Made by a program: the position numbers and the translations under genes | NCBI GenBank assembly: GCA_022605955.1 | Contig: JAKCOZ010000008.1 | Location: 27,343,083-27,407,082 of the forward strand | Origin: Rallus limicola | Taxonomy: Eukaryota > Chordata > Aves > Gruiformes > Rallidae | Direction: 5' to 3' | Length of the DNA: 64,000 nucleotides | Part shown: positions 1 through 13,480 of the stretch, piece after piece | Position numbering within the stretch: the stretch's first letter is position 1 | Layout of the letters: the number at the start of each line of letters is the position of its first letter | Notes under the pieces: model-generated | The model's database searches: none | Told to the model about the DNA's origin: nothing | What the model saw: only the letters and a program-made list of their open reading frames with translations

Positions 1-3000
1 TCCTTGATGGACTTTGTTCCTGCCATCTTGATTATAGATACGAAAAATGATGTGGTTACAGACACAAGCTTGGCACATGGAGTTGTGCCAGTTTTAATTC
101 TCTGTTTCATCACACATTTCCAGTGCTGCCCTGAGGAATTCTCAGTCTTTTGTTGTCTACTATATCTTTTGCAAATGATCATTAGAACCCATAGAAATTC
201 CACATTTTGTGGAGTGTTCTGAAAATAAATGCATACAAATGGGAAGGTACTCAGATCCTGTGCTAACAGAGAGATACTGAGACATTAGATAGTTGGCATT
301 ATGTGTAAATTTCTGCTCAGCAATGAGGAAGAAGATTAATTTCCCCAGGCCTTTCAGCTTTTTTACTGAAATACTGTATTCTCTCCAAAATATGCATTTC
401 TTTCCATCAAGACTTTCTAAACTAAATGATTCATGGAGGAGGGGAACAAAACCCCATATTTTAATATGATTATAGATAATTCAATTTCCATGCTGGTGAT
501 CAGTAATTAATTAGTAGCTGAAAATGTTAATCCAGTCTGTGAACCACAAAGCTACAGTCTATTCCAATGACTCCAAGATAGAGCAAACCTTTGGAGCCAG
601 TTTAGTAATATAAGTAGAGCACGAATCTGACCAAAGCCATCTAATGAAAAAGTTCAAGCACGACCCAATGGTCTCTAGAAAGTTAGAATTCCAGAATAAT
701 TGAATTCACAGTAATTTCATCCATTTGTGTGGGCTTCTGTGAAGTGGGAGATGGACAAGAGTTTTATTTCATTCTGGCTCATCTAAAGAAATCTTAGACT
801 TTTCCTTACTGATCAGGTTACCTTTAGTTTTCAGTATGACATTTTATAAGAGTTTGTTGGGACTGTCTGCTATTGTTCCTCACATAAACGTATGGAAATT
901 CTGGGCAGAAGTAAGCACAATGGTTTTACCACCACGATTGGTACACATTTTCCACACATGATAACTGCGAGTGATTTGCTAAATGCCTGCCAATTACAGA
1001 CTGTAACTTTCCCTTTTATGCAATTATTCATATAAGCTAGAGACTCCAATCAGTGCTAGTTCACAAATCTGCCTTTATAACAATTAACCCAGTTGTGGTA
1101 TTGAAATGAGTTCTTGTATCTTCTACTGGCAGCTACAATTTTGGTTAGAAGGATGGTGAATATAATCTACAGCAGTTCCAAAAGGGAGAGGTACTGCAAG
1201 CAAATTCCGGTGCAGTTTTTTTGTCTGGCTATTTGCAAAGTTCCCAGCAACTTCCATCTGTCTACCCTGGCTTCCATGTAATAAGTTAATAGTGCAATAA
1301 TAGCTGCTGAACTGGGAGGGAGCAGAGGAAGCAGCAGAACTGTGCTGAGAATGGAACGATGTGCCCTTATGATGATAAACTGATCCCATTCCATTAAATC
1401 ACAAAGCTGTCTCCACTCTTCTCTTCATCCCACATGAGCGGCTGAAGAAAAAATCATGGAATTGCTATCGCTCACTGCAGCTGTCAGGAAATGATACTAA
1501 TTAGTTTTATTTGCAATAACACAAGCACTTAACTCTCCAAATAATCTAAGTTAGTAAGTCAGTTTTTATATTATGACAATGACATGTTTAAGAGCCTCTG
1601 GAGCAGTGATTTCTTTAACCTCTGACTCAAGTGTCTTACAAAGGAACATGACAAAACTTTGTCCTGTGTTACTCCAGTACCTGCTTGTGAGGGTGTTTAC
1701 TTGACAGTAAGCTGTGGCATTATCACTGATAGCTGTCATACGCTGCTATTTTGCAATGCAGTGTAAAATAAAGAAATTGTCTTTGAAACAAAGATGCCTG
1801 CCCTATGGTATTAATTACTATAAGATAATATCAACATAAGGTGGTCAGACTGACTTGTTTCCTTGTCTTTGTGCTGTTTCTGAATTTGGACATAGTTTCT
1901 TGTTTCATTTTCTGGCATTCACACACTTGTCTTCTGGTATTGTGTATGAGTTTCTAATGCATCCGGCCAAGGCAGAAAATGTTGGTGAAACATTTGGAAA
2001 TACTAGCCAAACTCAAAAAGAAAAAATATATCACTAGACTGGATTGAAAATAATGAGGGTTTGGGGTTTTTTTTAAAGACCAGTAAATAAGGTTGGCTTT
2101 CCTTGCTTTCTCTCTTTAGACCTCTCATATTTCAGCCTGGACAGTCACAAGAGGTTGTTCAACATTGTGAAATTCTCAGCAGCATTTAATGTAACATCGA
2201 CATGCTAGCTTCAGAGCTATAAAGTAATCAAACCTTGGAATGGGGCACTTCATACTCCTCCAAGCTTGTGTTTCAGGCTCTATGCAAACTCAGATACTAC
2301 ATTAATTAATGCATTGCTTGTGATTTCAGTGGTTACTTTGCATTTACTTAAAAACATAATGGCAATGATGATATGGAGAATGAGGAATGAGCATTCACTG
2401 TCATGGCTCATAGTCATTTTTTAATAGACTTAAATTTTGGAGCAGTTTTATACAAAAAGGAAAAACCAGTGGCAAGTTCCCCAGTGATGGAATTGTGAAA
2501 ATTGGTGGCTCCTGAAACCAGGCACAGTAAGCTGATTTAGAAGCTTTGGCTGTGTTGGCAGCTTCAGTCAGACTTTCAGGATTGGATGTTAGGAGCTTTG
2601 TGTTTCACTGTGCAGAATCAATCATACCCCTCTGAGAATCTCCTCTGCTTCCTGAATTTTATTTCACGGCATCACTTAGAGACAGGCTCTTCTCAGCCTT
2701 TGCAGTCCGGTGAGGGTCTGAAAACCCTGAATGCCAGGAACAGCGGTAACGGTTTTGAAAGTCTATCAGTATAACAAAGAGGGGGGAAAAAAAGCCTCCA
2801 TAATCAGGGGAAAAAAGTAAGAAAACAAAAGCTTATTTACTTAAAAGAAAAAATTCCTAGAACTCCTTTTTCCTAGTTTCTTCAAACCTCATCATTCAGT
2901 TTATCAACTGTCAATAACCAAATGCATGCTTCTCTTTTCCCAAGAGCTGATTAAAGCTGTGGTCTTCTCCTGTAATTCATGGCATTCCATTGTGTTTGTT

Positions 3001-5184
3001 TCTCCTGGAATTTTCAGGCTGAATTACTGTAACTAATATACCACTAACTCTGTACTACAAAAGCCCTGACCTTTTGAATCTCTCCTTCCCAGCAGAAAAT
3101 TGGCATAGAAAATTTCAACACAATAAATGCTTTTAACATTTTACTTTATCTTGATCCAGAAATACATATACACCATCTTATTAAGTTAGTTTGCCACTAG
3201 TATCAGGTTGGATTAGGGAGTTCTGAAGATGAGGAGATAGGAGAAGATGGACTATTCCATTTGCAGTGGATTAGCAATAACCAGGAAAAGACCAAAACCA
3301 TAGTCCTTTTGGCCTCAGTCTCAAATGGGACCATACAGCTAACAAGTACCCATGCACACACTCATCACAGGTCCTCCCAAAGGTCCCTTCCCTTTCAGAA
3401 ATACTCATTTTTTCATGTCTGCTTCAGAAACAGTTGGGAAAAGGCTTTGTAGCTGAAGAAATGATTATAACATGATGATAACATGGTTCTGATTATTCCT
3501 GGAATTCAAATCATGACGTTGTCTTGTTAAACCTTGCACAAGTTGATAAAGTATTCTGAATGACAGGTGCTAGATATCTTTGCCAGGCAAACTGATACCA
3601 TCTTCCTGTGGTCATTGGTACCATGTGAAAACTGCTGCTTATGACAGAGCCTGAGCAACACAGCCCTGTGTGGTATGAACTGGAGGTAGTGGAGGTTTCT
3701 GGGGAGGAGAATCTCTGTGGTAGTTGGAGAGTTATAAAATAACTGTTATCTAGGGGTGCTTATGTGCTGAGTGAATCAGTTTAGGAAGCCTTTCTTTTTT
3801 CCTAATGTTGTAAATAGAGGCTGTTGGTATTTTTCAGGCTGCAGTTCAGTAGTATGTTGCTTTTGCAGACACATCCTACGCTGAGAAAAAAGCAATAAGC
3901 TTTTGGTCAGGGTAGCAAAACGCATAAAGTGAAATTACCCTTGGCCAGGGGCTGCTGTGCTTTCTGAGTAGCTTTTTCAGGCAGAATGACATCATTTTTC
4001 CATAAGTTTTGGCTAGGCTGCAGGCATGGTGTGTGGGGGAATAGATGGATGACTTGAACCTCTGTATGAAAAAGCAATTGCCAGCTGATGCTAGCTCTCT
4101 GTGGTGGTCTGGAACTGCAGGATTCCTTTGAAGAGTAAAGCCTTGCTCAGCAAAGCTCAGTAAAGGTGTGTTGCTGCTGGAGGACCTCGCTGCACAGGTC
4201 CAGGAACAACAACATGCTATGTTTTTCCCTGCAGGAGTCGTTTCTGGCACTTTCCTCTCTAAGCTGGAGCTAGTAATTTCAGATAATAACATAGATAGGA
4301 AGCTTGTGAGTTTTCCCCAACACCTTTTCTTATCCATTGCAGCTGATCCATGTCCTCAGTGTACCCCTTTTCCAGTGCTGACTTCAGCATTATAAAATAT
4401 GTAGCTTTTTGATGCTAGATCAAATACAACACTCAGAGCCACTCTGCAACTTGACTAGACAAATTCCTGTACTGATGGATGTTACAAAAGTAAGCAGAAA
4501 AATCACTTAACAAAATTAAAAATCTTAAGATTGTTGGTCAACAACACAAATTCATGATTTAAATACAGGATTTTTACATTAAGCAAAGGTAAGGATTTAA
4601 GGGGGAAACTTCTTGTAGCCTTTGCAATGTTTGTACGTTTAGTTAGAATCAAAATCAGAGGTAGATTTTTAATGAGCCTGCTCTCTGAGGACAGCAAGGT
4701 AGCTGAATTGAAACAACCACATTCTTTCTGCTGGGTTTTTTTTGTGGGTTTTTTTGTTGCTTTTTTTTTTTAGTAGGTTGTTATGTTCTAAACCCACAAT
4801 GAAAAGTATCTTCTCCTAAAATGGGTAATTACCCTCTGTCACTCTCAAATCTCCTCTGGTTTCTGAGCTCATTTCATAATAGTGAACAGATGAGCAAAAG
4901 TTAGAAATAAAGGTACTATCAATTTGATACTCAGCACATAAATACATATAATGATAGTGTGCTTGTCAGCATCCATTGTTTCCAGTTCTGCCCATTTTCT
5001 GTTTCTACAGGGAGTACCAGCCTCTTGTGCAGACAGTGAGAGAGGGATTTCAGACCAGGCAAAAAGGGCACCGAGAATTAGAGTATGTGTGTGTTCCCCA
5101 AGGTTTTAGATTGCTGAATCAAAAAGTTTTAACTTGGAGATTCATACCTGCCCAGACCCAAGTTAAATCTGGACTGATTTGCCT
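1..5184. other. Intergenic DNA upstream of SATB2, no gene seen
   Basis: AT-leaning unique sequence. The open frames here are short or unrecognisable and lack convincing splice or protein-family signals. The only structured item noted is a T/G-rich tract near 4.73-4.77 kb. Based on the human gene order, where a wide interval precedes the SATB2 promoter, this is probably intergenic. A distant enhancer could lie here but I cannot point to one. Confidence 0.6.
4733..4771. repeat. T/G-rich low-complexity tract
   Basis: Runs of T interrupted by G (GGGTTTT-like, then a run of at least ten T). It is one of many similar T/G or A/C tracts in the window and carries no coding signal. Confidence 0.7.
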
Positions 5185-5615
5185 AATAATAAGAATCCCC
5201 TCCCTCAACCTGCTGGGCATGCGTTTTTTGATGCAGCCCAGGATACGGTTTTGCCATCTCATGGCCAGCTTCTCATCCACCTACACCCCCGAGTCCTTCT
5301 CTTCAGAGCTGCTCTCAATCCCTTCACCCCCCAGCCTGTATTGATACCGGGGGTTGCCCTGAGCCATGTGCAGGACCTTGCACTTGACCTTATTGAACCT
5401 CACGATGTTCACATGGGTGTACTTCTTAAGTCTGTCCAGCCAGGTCCCTCTGGATGACATCCCTTCCCATGTCAACTGCACCACTCTGCTTGGTGTTATC
5501 TGCAAACCTGCTAAGGGTGCACTTGATCCCACTGTCTATGTCATTGATGATGATACTAACCAGTACTGGTCCCAGTACAGACCCCTGAGGTATTGTCAGC
5601 TGGACTGTAGTAGTA
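5185..5615 (-). mobile_element. CR1 LINE fragment, decayed reverse transcriptase 3' part
   Basis: This is a fragment of a chicken-repeat-1 (CR1) non-LTR retrotransposon lying antisense to SATB2. Translated on the minus strand it shows typical CR1 ORF2 reverse-transcriptase blocks: [11 protein letters not shown] around 5545-5580, then a FADN motif where active copies carry the catalytic FADD, then KCKVLHMAQGNPRYQYRLG around 5330-5385. The blocks fall in two different minus-strand frames, and the catalytic aspartate pair is changed to Asp-Asn, so the copy cannot be functional. Both ends are judged by loss of similarity and are accurate only to tens of bases. The element is far from full length (CR1 is about 4.5 kb), as is usual for 5'-truncated insertions. 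It is the best single indicator of a sauropsid genome in the window. Confidence 0.88.
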
Positions 5616-5627
5616 ACTCCATGGGCC

Positions 5628-5652
5628 GTGTGTGTGTGTGTGAACACACACA
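5628..5652. repeat. (TG)n followed by (AC)n microsatellite
   Basis: About seven GT units run directly into about five AC units, giving a self-complementary dinucleotide block beside the CR1 fragment. Confidence 0.8.
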
Positions 5653-8600
5653 TCGTTTCTCCTGTTGATTCTTTGTTTTCTTCAACCTTTCACTTCAAAC
5701 GAAGATCTGAATCTGCTATTTCACAGATCCAACCCTGCTACTTTTCGCAGGTAACACACCATTTTGTGCTCTGTTTTTAATATATTCATTTCTTAACATT
5801 TTAAATGAAAAAAAATATCTCCACTGTTCTGTGTAATGTTTGAAAGATCAGTATTTACAGCATAGGCTTCTCCAAATGGGTTGCACTGATGTTGCCTTGA
5901 GAAAGCACAGTACAGATGGGACAAGGCTAGGCTGTGACATTTTTTATGAGCAGTGGGAAAATCCCCTCAGGGCAATCATTTGCTTTGCTACACACAGACA
6001 TTCCAGGGCAGAGTCAACAGCAGTCTCTAAAATACCGTCCTCCAGAATACATCCTTGTTACTGGGATGTAAAATGTCAGGCTTCATCAGTGCTATATAGG
6101 CGGTGCTCCCATAAAAAAGATTTATGCAGTGCTCCATTGTTTGTTTCTATAGGGAGACACCCCCAAAAACAGATACCCTGGAGACCCCAGATGCTGTTGA
6201 ATGTCTTGTTTGCCCTATTGTATTTTCCAGAACTGAAGGTGGAATTTGAGACATACGTAAAACCCACAAAAGAAAATATTCTGAAGGCAAAGTAGAAGGT
6301 ACCTTGAAGCACAGCCCCACATGGTGCTATCGGGGAATTTGGGTTTTGGGGGTTTTCCCCCTCTTAATAAATTGTTTTGTCTGTCAAAGTCAGGCTTTTT
6401 AAACTGATGAAAATTTTGGGACCAAAATTTTTGTTAATAATGTAGGTGAATACTGCCTGGCAGGTGTAATTTGGTTTTGGCATATGTCATTTATCTTTTG
6501 CTTTTCACTTGCTTTTAGTAATATCCCCTTAAAATGTTTGCTAAACTACCAAAAGTCTTGGCAGTCAGAAAAGGGCATGCCTGCCTTCTGATTGAACCTG
6601 ATCTTTCTTTTGAAACCTGCCCCTGCTCCATCTCTGTCAATCTTCTTTGGGTATCAGAAGTGCAAGCTTGTGATTCTGTTTTGATATTAATGGGGAGAGG
6701 GGGGCGTGCATCTCAAAGAATCAGGTAGTGAATACAAATGGTAAGAGTAAGGAGGACAAAGACAATCTCTGCCCAGCAGCAGTTCTGCTCCCAGCCCTGG
6801 CTTCTGCTCCTTCACTATGAGGCTTCCTGTGTATGTAAGCACACACACGTGCATACATACACCTCCACAGGAAAGTGAAGCTATTATGTTCTTCATTTAA
6901 CTGTATTCTACCAGTTTTAATTTCATTTCATGAGGTGCACAAGACCCTGACATGCGGATAATAAATATAAGCTACATTCACACAGAGAAAGAGGAATAGC
7001 AGCCTTTATTCTATTTCTCTTTGTGTTCTGTTATCTTCTTTCCTTTTGTTCAGATCAGGTATTTTTTGTAGAAGCACTTTTCTGCTTTTCATGTGTTTTT
7101 GTTGTTAGAGAACAAACTCTTTGGCCAATTTTGAGTTGGAGTGAAGGTTAAAAGCAAATACTCTCTTCACCTAATTCAATAAAGCCTTTTTTCCATATCT
7201 ATTTGGATTATCATCCAGGTCTAATTAGTCTGTTTTAACTAGATCTGAACTCAGAGGCTCATCATCCAACCTAAAAGCAGCCCAGGGGGTAGATTCCTGG
7301 TCCCAAGGCCAACAAGCTACCTACCGACTGTGAGTTCTTCCTGCTATACGAATAGTCCTATTTCCCTCCAGCCACTTTCACTGCAGATTTTGACCAGGAG
7401 CAAAATGCTGTCACAAGCTCTATCAGAAGGATTCCTCATTCAGCATCTGTCCGTGTTGGTTAGATCTGTCCCTGTCCCAGTGCGGCACCAGTGGCTCAGC
7501 TCAGTGTGCAAAAGGCAGGAGAGCTACATGATCCTTTGTGCACTGAGCCATTCCTGCAGTGAGCAGGATAACTGCAGTGCCTGACTTCAATTCAGATGTA
7601 AGGTACAGGGTGTCAGACTCTCAGACTATATGAAATAAAGGAATAGGTTATGTTTTTTTATTGATTGAATAGATGTTCAATCAATATAAACCTGAGGCCA
7701 GATTTGTGTTGTAACTGAGCCCAGTGATTAGTAACACAACTGTGAATACCACAATCAAATTCTCACTGATTTTATACAGTACTTAAAAATAACTTGCAAA
7801 ACCACAAGGTGATATTACCTTCCTATAGATCTTTCTTCTTATTAGTTTTCAGGTTTAATTATATTCCTACTTGTTCTGTACCTCTCCCAGGCCTGCCTCT
7901 CCCATCTCACTAACGCATGTGTACAAATGATGTACACAACATATTGAAACGACCCAGAGGTGCTTTGCAACTTGTGGACTTGATGCTCTCTTTTAAACCA
8001 TTGCCTTTTCACCTGTGAAGGAGTGTGACAAGCCAGCTAAGCCACTGGCAGGCTGTGTCACATCGTGGCAGCAATTCAAGGCATTTGAAAGCAAGAGAAG
8101 GTTTGGTGGTTTAGATCTTTTTGTCCTTTATCTATGGAAGAAAGGGTTTTCTCTATCCCCACCACAGAAATGTGCCTAGAGAGACTGTTAGAATGAGTGG
8201 CCTTTCTATGTATGTACACATGGGAGAACAGATGCCAAGTTTAACAAAAAAAAACCAAACCAAACCTGTGAAAAAGGAATAGAAAAGTCAACTGTTTCAA
8301 TGACCTTCTGATTCTGCTGTACTGCTACTCCAGAGCTACAACTGAAGCTTGTGTGCTGTTGGTGTGTCTGAAGAGAGCTATTCTTGCTGCTCAGTGTTTG
8401 TACTTTGACAACACATTTTTACCCAGGTAGAAAAAATCAGTTTGAGCCTTCTTTGAGAAAGCTCCTCAGATCTATCAAGTAGGAAAGCTCTCAGCAATCA
8501 TTTGAGATGATAAGGTTTGTGCAAGTTTGCATATCAATAAATAATTCTACATCTGCCATTCAGGTCTTGTTCCTGGGAGCTGGAGTGGAAGAGCATGTTT

Positions 8601-11600
8601 TGCTCTTGCCTGAGGCAAGGTCCTGGCTCTGTGGAAAGCAGTGGCAGATCTTGCATGAGTGTAGCGACACAAGATTTCTTCTCAGATCTTCAGTATTATA
8701 GTGGGCATCACCCACCACTGACCAAAGCCTGGCTCAGCCTCCATAGCATTAGGCTGTTACGCATTAGGACAAAGATCCAGTGCTCACATTACCAAACAAA
8801 CCCTTGGATTTACTCCTACTGGGGCTGAAGATAGATCCTGCAATGTCCTTTGTACCCTAGCAAAACATGCGTTTGCACAAGTTACTTCACATCTCACCTG
8901 GTCTAAGGCACTAGATGAGTGCAAAAGTACACATTACTTCCAGAACACCAAAAGCTCATTTTCCATTTTACTCCTTAATTTATTTCTGAAGTTCAGAGCT
9001 AGATGAATAATTATTGGGACCCTGAGTGCAGGAAGAGGCTTTAATGGCACGGCTCAGCCTCACCTGGGGATTGTTCTTACAGTTCCTGCTTGTGGGGCTG
9101 AGGGCTTGATTTAAGCCCAGCCCTAGGTAGTCCATGCTGTTTCTTGAAATGAATAAATGTTGTGAATCAGGAAACAAACAATTCACCCAGGAAAGGAAGC
9201 AATTCAGGTCAGACTAAAAGATTTTTTTGATTGTCAGTGAAATAGAATAAATTTTTGGATAAGGTTAGCCTAAAGTATTCCAGATCTATTTATATTGCAG
9301 TCAAAGGGTAACTATTTTTAGGGTTTGTTTTGGGGTTTTTTGTTTGGTTGGTTTTTTAATTTGGCTTATTTGGTGCTTTGGTTTTGGGTGGGATTTTGTT
9401 GTTGGTTATTTGTGGGTGGGGGTTTTTTTTTGCTGGTTTCATTTGGAGCTATCAGTCTAATTTTTAAACCATTTTGGTTTTAATTGGGTTACATTTTAAC
9501 TGAAAAAAATTTTATCAGAATGAAAAGTGTTGTCTGGAAAATGTTGTGAAGTAGCAGTTGTGTCTAGAGTGGTATTTGTCCCCAGGCACCTCATCTGCTG
9601 GGGGAAACGGGGAGAAAAAAGTGGATAGTGCAAAGATCTCTTTACCCTCCTCATTCTTTGTACCCACAGCAAGAGCTGTGTAGAAACTGGATGGCTCCTG
9701 ACTCTTGTGCTGCAGTTCACTGTCTTCTCTTTTTCAATAAATTCTTTAACTGGATGGTAGACTCAGCCTATTCCCTCACAAGTTCAAGAACTTATGTCTG
9801 TTGAAGAAATGGGTTCTGTATGTGCAGTTTAGCTCCTAGTAGTCTCCTAACTTCTTCATACCATAGCTTGTTAGAACAGTATTTCATAGTATCCTCATCC
9901 ACTGTCTGGCCCTAATCATTCTTTAACAGTCCTGGCTGGCCATTCAGAACTTTTTCCACATGTGACTGAGTATTTGCTGTAGACCCATGGAGAATGAAAG
10001 GAAGGTAAGCTTAGAAATGTGGTTCATGTGAAATTAGAAATTAATGTCCTTAGCTTTACTTTCTCAAGGTAGGCAGATTGCCATTTCTCACATGAAGTGT
10101 TTCAAAAATATACAACTAACATAAACCCAAAGCAGCTAAAAGAAAAAAAATTCTCAGAAAGAATGCCAGCCTACAGAAACACTACAGTGAGCTGGAGCAT
10201 GGTTTTTTAATCACAAGTACCCTAAACAGCATGCAGTTGCCTTCTTTTGTCCAAGGCTTATTGCTAGTACATTGTCAGGAGAAAAAAATCCAAATTCCTA
10301 AAAATCATTTTGAATAATTAATTATCACCACCTGTTTAAACTGAGTGCCTCTAAACCCTAAGGCAGCAGGATCTGCAAGTGAATAGCTCACCAAAAACAA
10401 TAACATCCATCTGAAGTCAAGGTGAACATCAGCTGGAAACTAGCAAACACTGATGATATTATCCAAGACTTGCAGCTTGGCCAGTGGCACAAAATGAAAA
10501 CTGATGGATGTCTTCAAGGCAGGTGCCTCAGTGAGGCAGCCCTGTCTGGGTGATAGCTGACTGGCTTTGTTTGTTACCCTGCTGAGCATCCCAGGGGAAT
10601 AAAACTCTGCTTGTCTATTAAAGAGTTGCCCTCTGGAAGTCTTGGATCCCAGGCCTGGCTCCTATGTTTTTCCAGGCTTTCTGAGTTCATTCATAGATGA
10701 AATATTATTCATCTTGTAGATACTGGTAAACAAGTTGGAGTTTCTTAACTGTGTGTCAGCCCCCATCATCCTGCACACACACACCCCCTCTGTTTTTAAT
10801 TTGCAGCTCCCTTGTATCTAGACAGTGTTATCTAATTTTTAAATTTTTGTTGCGCTGATACTCTTGGGGGGGTGGAATTGATGACTGGAAAGAAGGAGGG
10901 TCACACAGCAGTGAATGTGCCTGCCTGGCAAAGCTTGCTGGAAACCTTTCCTCTCTGATACTAGCTACTAATTTTGCCAGTGTAGAAGAGGCTGTATTGT
11001 TCTGTTGGTACAATGATACTTGACAGCTCATTAACTCTTCTGATTTAGGACCAGCAAAAGTAGTTTTCTGTGAGACAGAAGTGACTTGGTGTGAGTTCAG
11101 GAGCCCTGATGAAATAACCCAAAGAACAACAGAAGGCAAAGATTGGGCAAAACTTTTTTTAGTGTTACTTATTCCAAATTCTAGTTGAGTTTATCAACAA
11201 GATTGCTTTTAATTTGTATCAGCCTGCACAGATCCCACGTTTCAGAAACAGAATAGATAAGGGAATCACCTGAAGGCTTATTCAGTGTTTGATCATTCTC
11301 TACAGCAACAACTGTCAGTGTAGAAAAAGCAAATCTTATAACTGTATTTATTGAGGATAAACCTTCAGTAAATGGGTCCTTAAAATGATTGAATGGGAAA
11401 GGTTTAGCACATTTTATCTTAGTAACTTGTGCAACAGCTCAGAAACCTACTCCTGATGCAGCTGTAGAAATGGGACTTTTGCCATGGGCGTGTGTAAGAT
11501 TCAGCCCTTGTTCAGAAGCTCCTTTCCCATGTTAAGGTGCTTATTGATTCAGACCAGGTGATGAGCCAAATGAAGTTTTAAAATATTTTAAATGTGTGAA

Positions 11601-13147
11601 AGAAGAGACAATAACCACATAGTGTTTTTTCCTAGGGAATTTCTACTTCTTATTACTAAAAGGGACTGGCAAAATGTATAATTCAAATATTTGTGTCCCA
11701 ATAGACAGATCGAAATGACTCTAAATATGGAAAGTTTGCAGATCATCCAAAATCAAATGAAAATCTGAGAGTCTGGATTCTGCCTTGCATTTTGGAAATG
11801 TTTTTCCAGATTGGGAAGCAGCCTGGTCTGGAAGAATGCACAGCTCGGGGAATCGGGAATGACTGGGGAACCTGCCAGTGACTAGTTGTGTAGCGTTGGG
11901 CAGCCATTCAACTCTTTGCCTCGCTTCCCTCTCAAACAAATTGGGGCTCAGTGCGTGCGAAGGGTGAGAAGCTGGGGAGTGGCAGTGTAGGGGCCGTGTT
12001 GTCCCTCTCAAGCCTGCCTTCATGTGGAACAGAATTGTGACTCTTCTGCAGGCATTGGCTCTTCCTTACTTGGGGAAAGGGCAAGAGCTGCCTTGGTGAG
12101 TTCGGCGTTAGGACTTTACACTTGTCAGCAGAGAGATCCTTACAGATCTCTCTTAAGATTGCTACATGGGTCGCGTTTGTTTCTTTTTACAGATGTAGAA
12201 AATAAGAGGTGAGTTTGAGATGTTCTCAGTTGTGCTTTTGTGACTTAGGATGCGTGTGGCAGGTGAGTCAGACTTCTCCTGTGTGCTTCTGAAAACCCCA
12301 CCCAAGTGACTGCTCTGTAGAGAGAGAACTGGAGCAAAGCTAAGCATGTAGCCCAAACCCCTGCATGGCCAGGCTGTGTGCTAACCCTTAGACCATCTCT
12401 TCAGAACAGGAGCTAATGTGACTTGAGCTCCACCAGACAATAAGTGCTCATGTGGAAACTGTCAACTAGCAATGTTACATCCCAGAGGACAAGTTCTGTT
12501 CTTTGTTATTTAGCTTCAGCCCTAGTAAGCCTTAACCCACATCCGGCAAAACTGTTCCCAGACCACTGTGGCTTTTGTGTGGGGCAGATATAACCCTTCA
12601 TATCACTGGAGAGTCTGGGTCAGTTTTGGTATCTTAAGGCCAGATTTCAGCTGGTGTGGACTGCATATCTTCAGTGGCTTGTGCTGGAGAGTGGAGGAGT
12701 TGTCCAGACTTCCACGTGCAGAATGCATTTCATCTGTTTTTATAGCATTGGAAGGAAAATGTGTCTTGTGTACTGTTCTTGGTTCTTAACAAATCTTTCT
12801 TCACTGGGAATCTGTGCTTTTAGGTATCAGAGAGTTACCCATTAGCACCTCCTGTTTCCAAACCCCTCCTCTTCCATCAAATTCTGGAACCCCTCCAATG
12901 GATGATAAAACAGGATGGGGAATGAGTTAGTCTGCCAGTCACTAATCTAGGCTCATTGAATTTGAGGAGGTGCTTTAGCAGTTTCTCCAGCATTTGCAGT
13001 CAGGCCCTTGAAAAGGCACGCTGACCTGTCTCTTCTGCTATGTCAACCTTTTCTTTTGGGAACTGGAAGTACAATCAGGAAACTGTGCTTGCATTGCTGC
13101 TCACATGTTGTAAGGCTTGTATAACTTTGTCTCATTTGCTGAGATTT
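5653..13147. other. Intergenic DNA, no gene seen
   Basis: Unique AT-leaning sequence. The longest open frame (5840-6295, plus, 151 codons) resembles no family I know and has no supporting context. Low-complexity T/G and A/C tracts occur at 8.24 and 9.32-9.48 kb. No RNA gene was recognised. Confidence 0.6.
9320..9480. repeat. T/G-rich low-complexity region
   Basis: About 160 bp composed almost entirely of T and G on the plus strand, with irregular GGTTTT- and GGTTGG-like units. It is probably an expanded, drifting simple repeat rather than a mobile element. Confidence 0.75.
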
Positions 13148-13170
13148 ACTGCACTGTCAATCAGTGCAGT
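13148..13170. repeat. Perfect 9-bp inverted repeat enclosing a PBX/MEIS-type site
   Basis: The arms ACTGCACTG and CAGTGCAGT are exact reverse complements around the 5-nt spacer TCAAT. The sequence CTGTCAATCA at 13154-13163 is the exact complement of TGATTGACAG, the classical composite site bound by PBX with MEIS/PREP TALE homeodomain proteins. Whether it is bound is unknown. Confidence 0.6.
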
Positions 13171-13402
13171 TTCTCTTTCTACTGGAGGCTTCTCTACCTT
13201 TCTGTTTTCTATATGAGCATTGACTCACAGTCATTGCTAACAACATGGAGGAGAAGAGTTTAAGGCATAGAATGAAGCCTGTCTTTTCTCTAGTCTACCT
13301 GAAATAATAGAGGTTCAAAAGCAGATATTGAAAGTGTTTCTAAGTCTGAATATTCCACTTAATAGTTAGAATCATTCTGGCTTTTTGCCTTGTAATATCT
13401 TT

Positions 13403-13480
13403 TAAAAACCAAACCAAAAAAAACCAAAAAACCCTCAACCCCCAAAAACCCCAAACAAACCAATCAACCAACCAAAAACT
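13403..13480. repeat. A/C-rich low-complexity tract
   Basis: A drifting AAACC/AACCAACC-type tract with almost no G or T. Similar shorter tracts occur at 8.24, 15.99, 44.19, 45.39 and 56.10 kb. Confidence 0.8.

Noticed and set aside
3204..3235. Possible second CR1 3' end (GGTTGGATTAGG-like)
   Set aside because: Only about a dozen bases resemble CR1, with no following GATCTTTAAGGTCCC-type tail.
3876..4337. 153-codon minus-strand open frame
   Set aside because: No recognisable domain, Ser-rich low-information sequence, and no supporting signals.
5840..6295. 151-codon plus-strand open frame in AT-leaning DNA
   Set aside because: Longer than its neighbours, but no recognisable motif, no splice or promoter context, and within what chance allows over 64 kb in six frames.
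13148..13170. microRNA or hairpin RNA gene
   Set aside because: A 9-bp stem with a 5-nt loop is far too short for a microRNA precursor, and flanking pairing does not continue.
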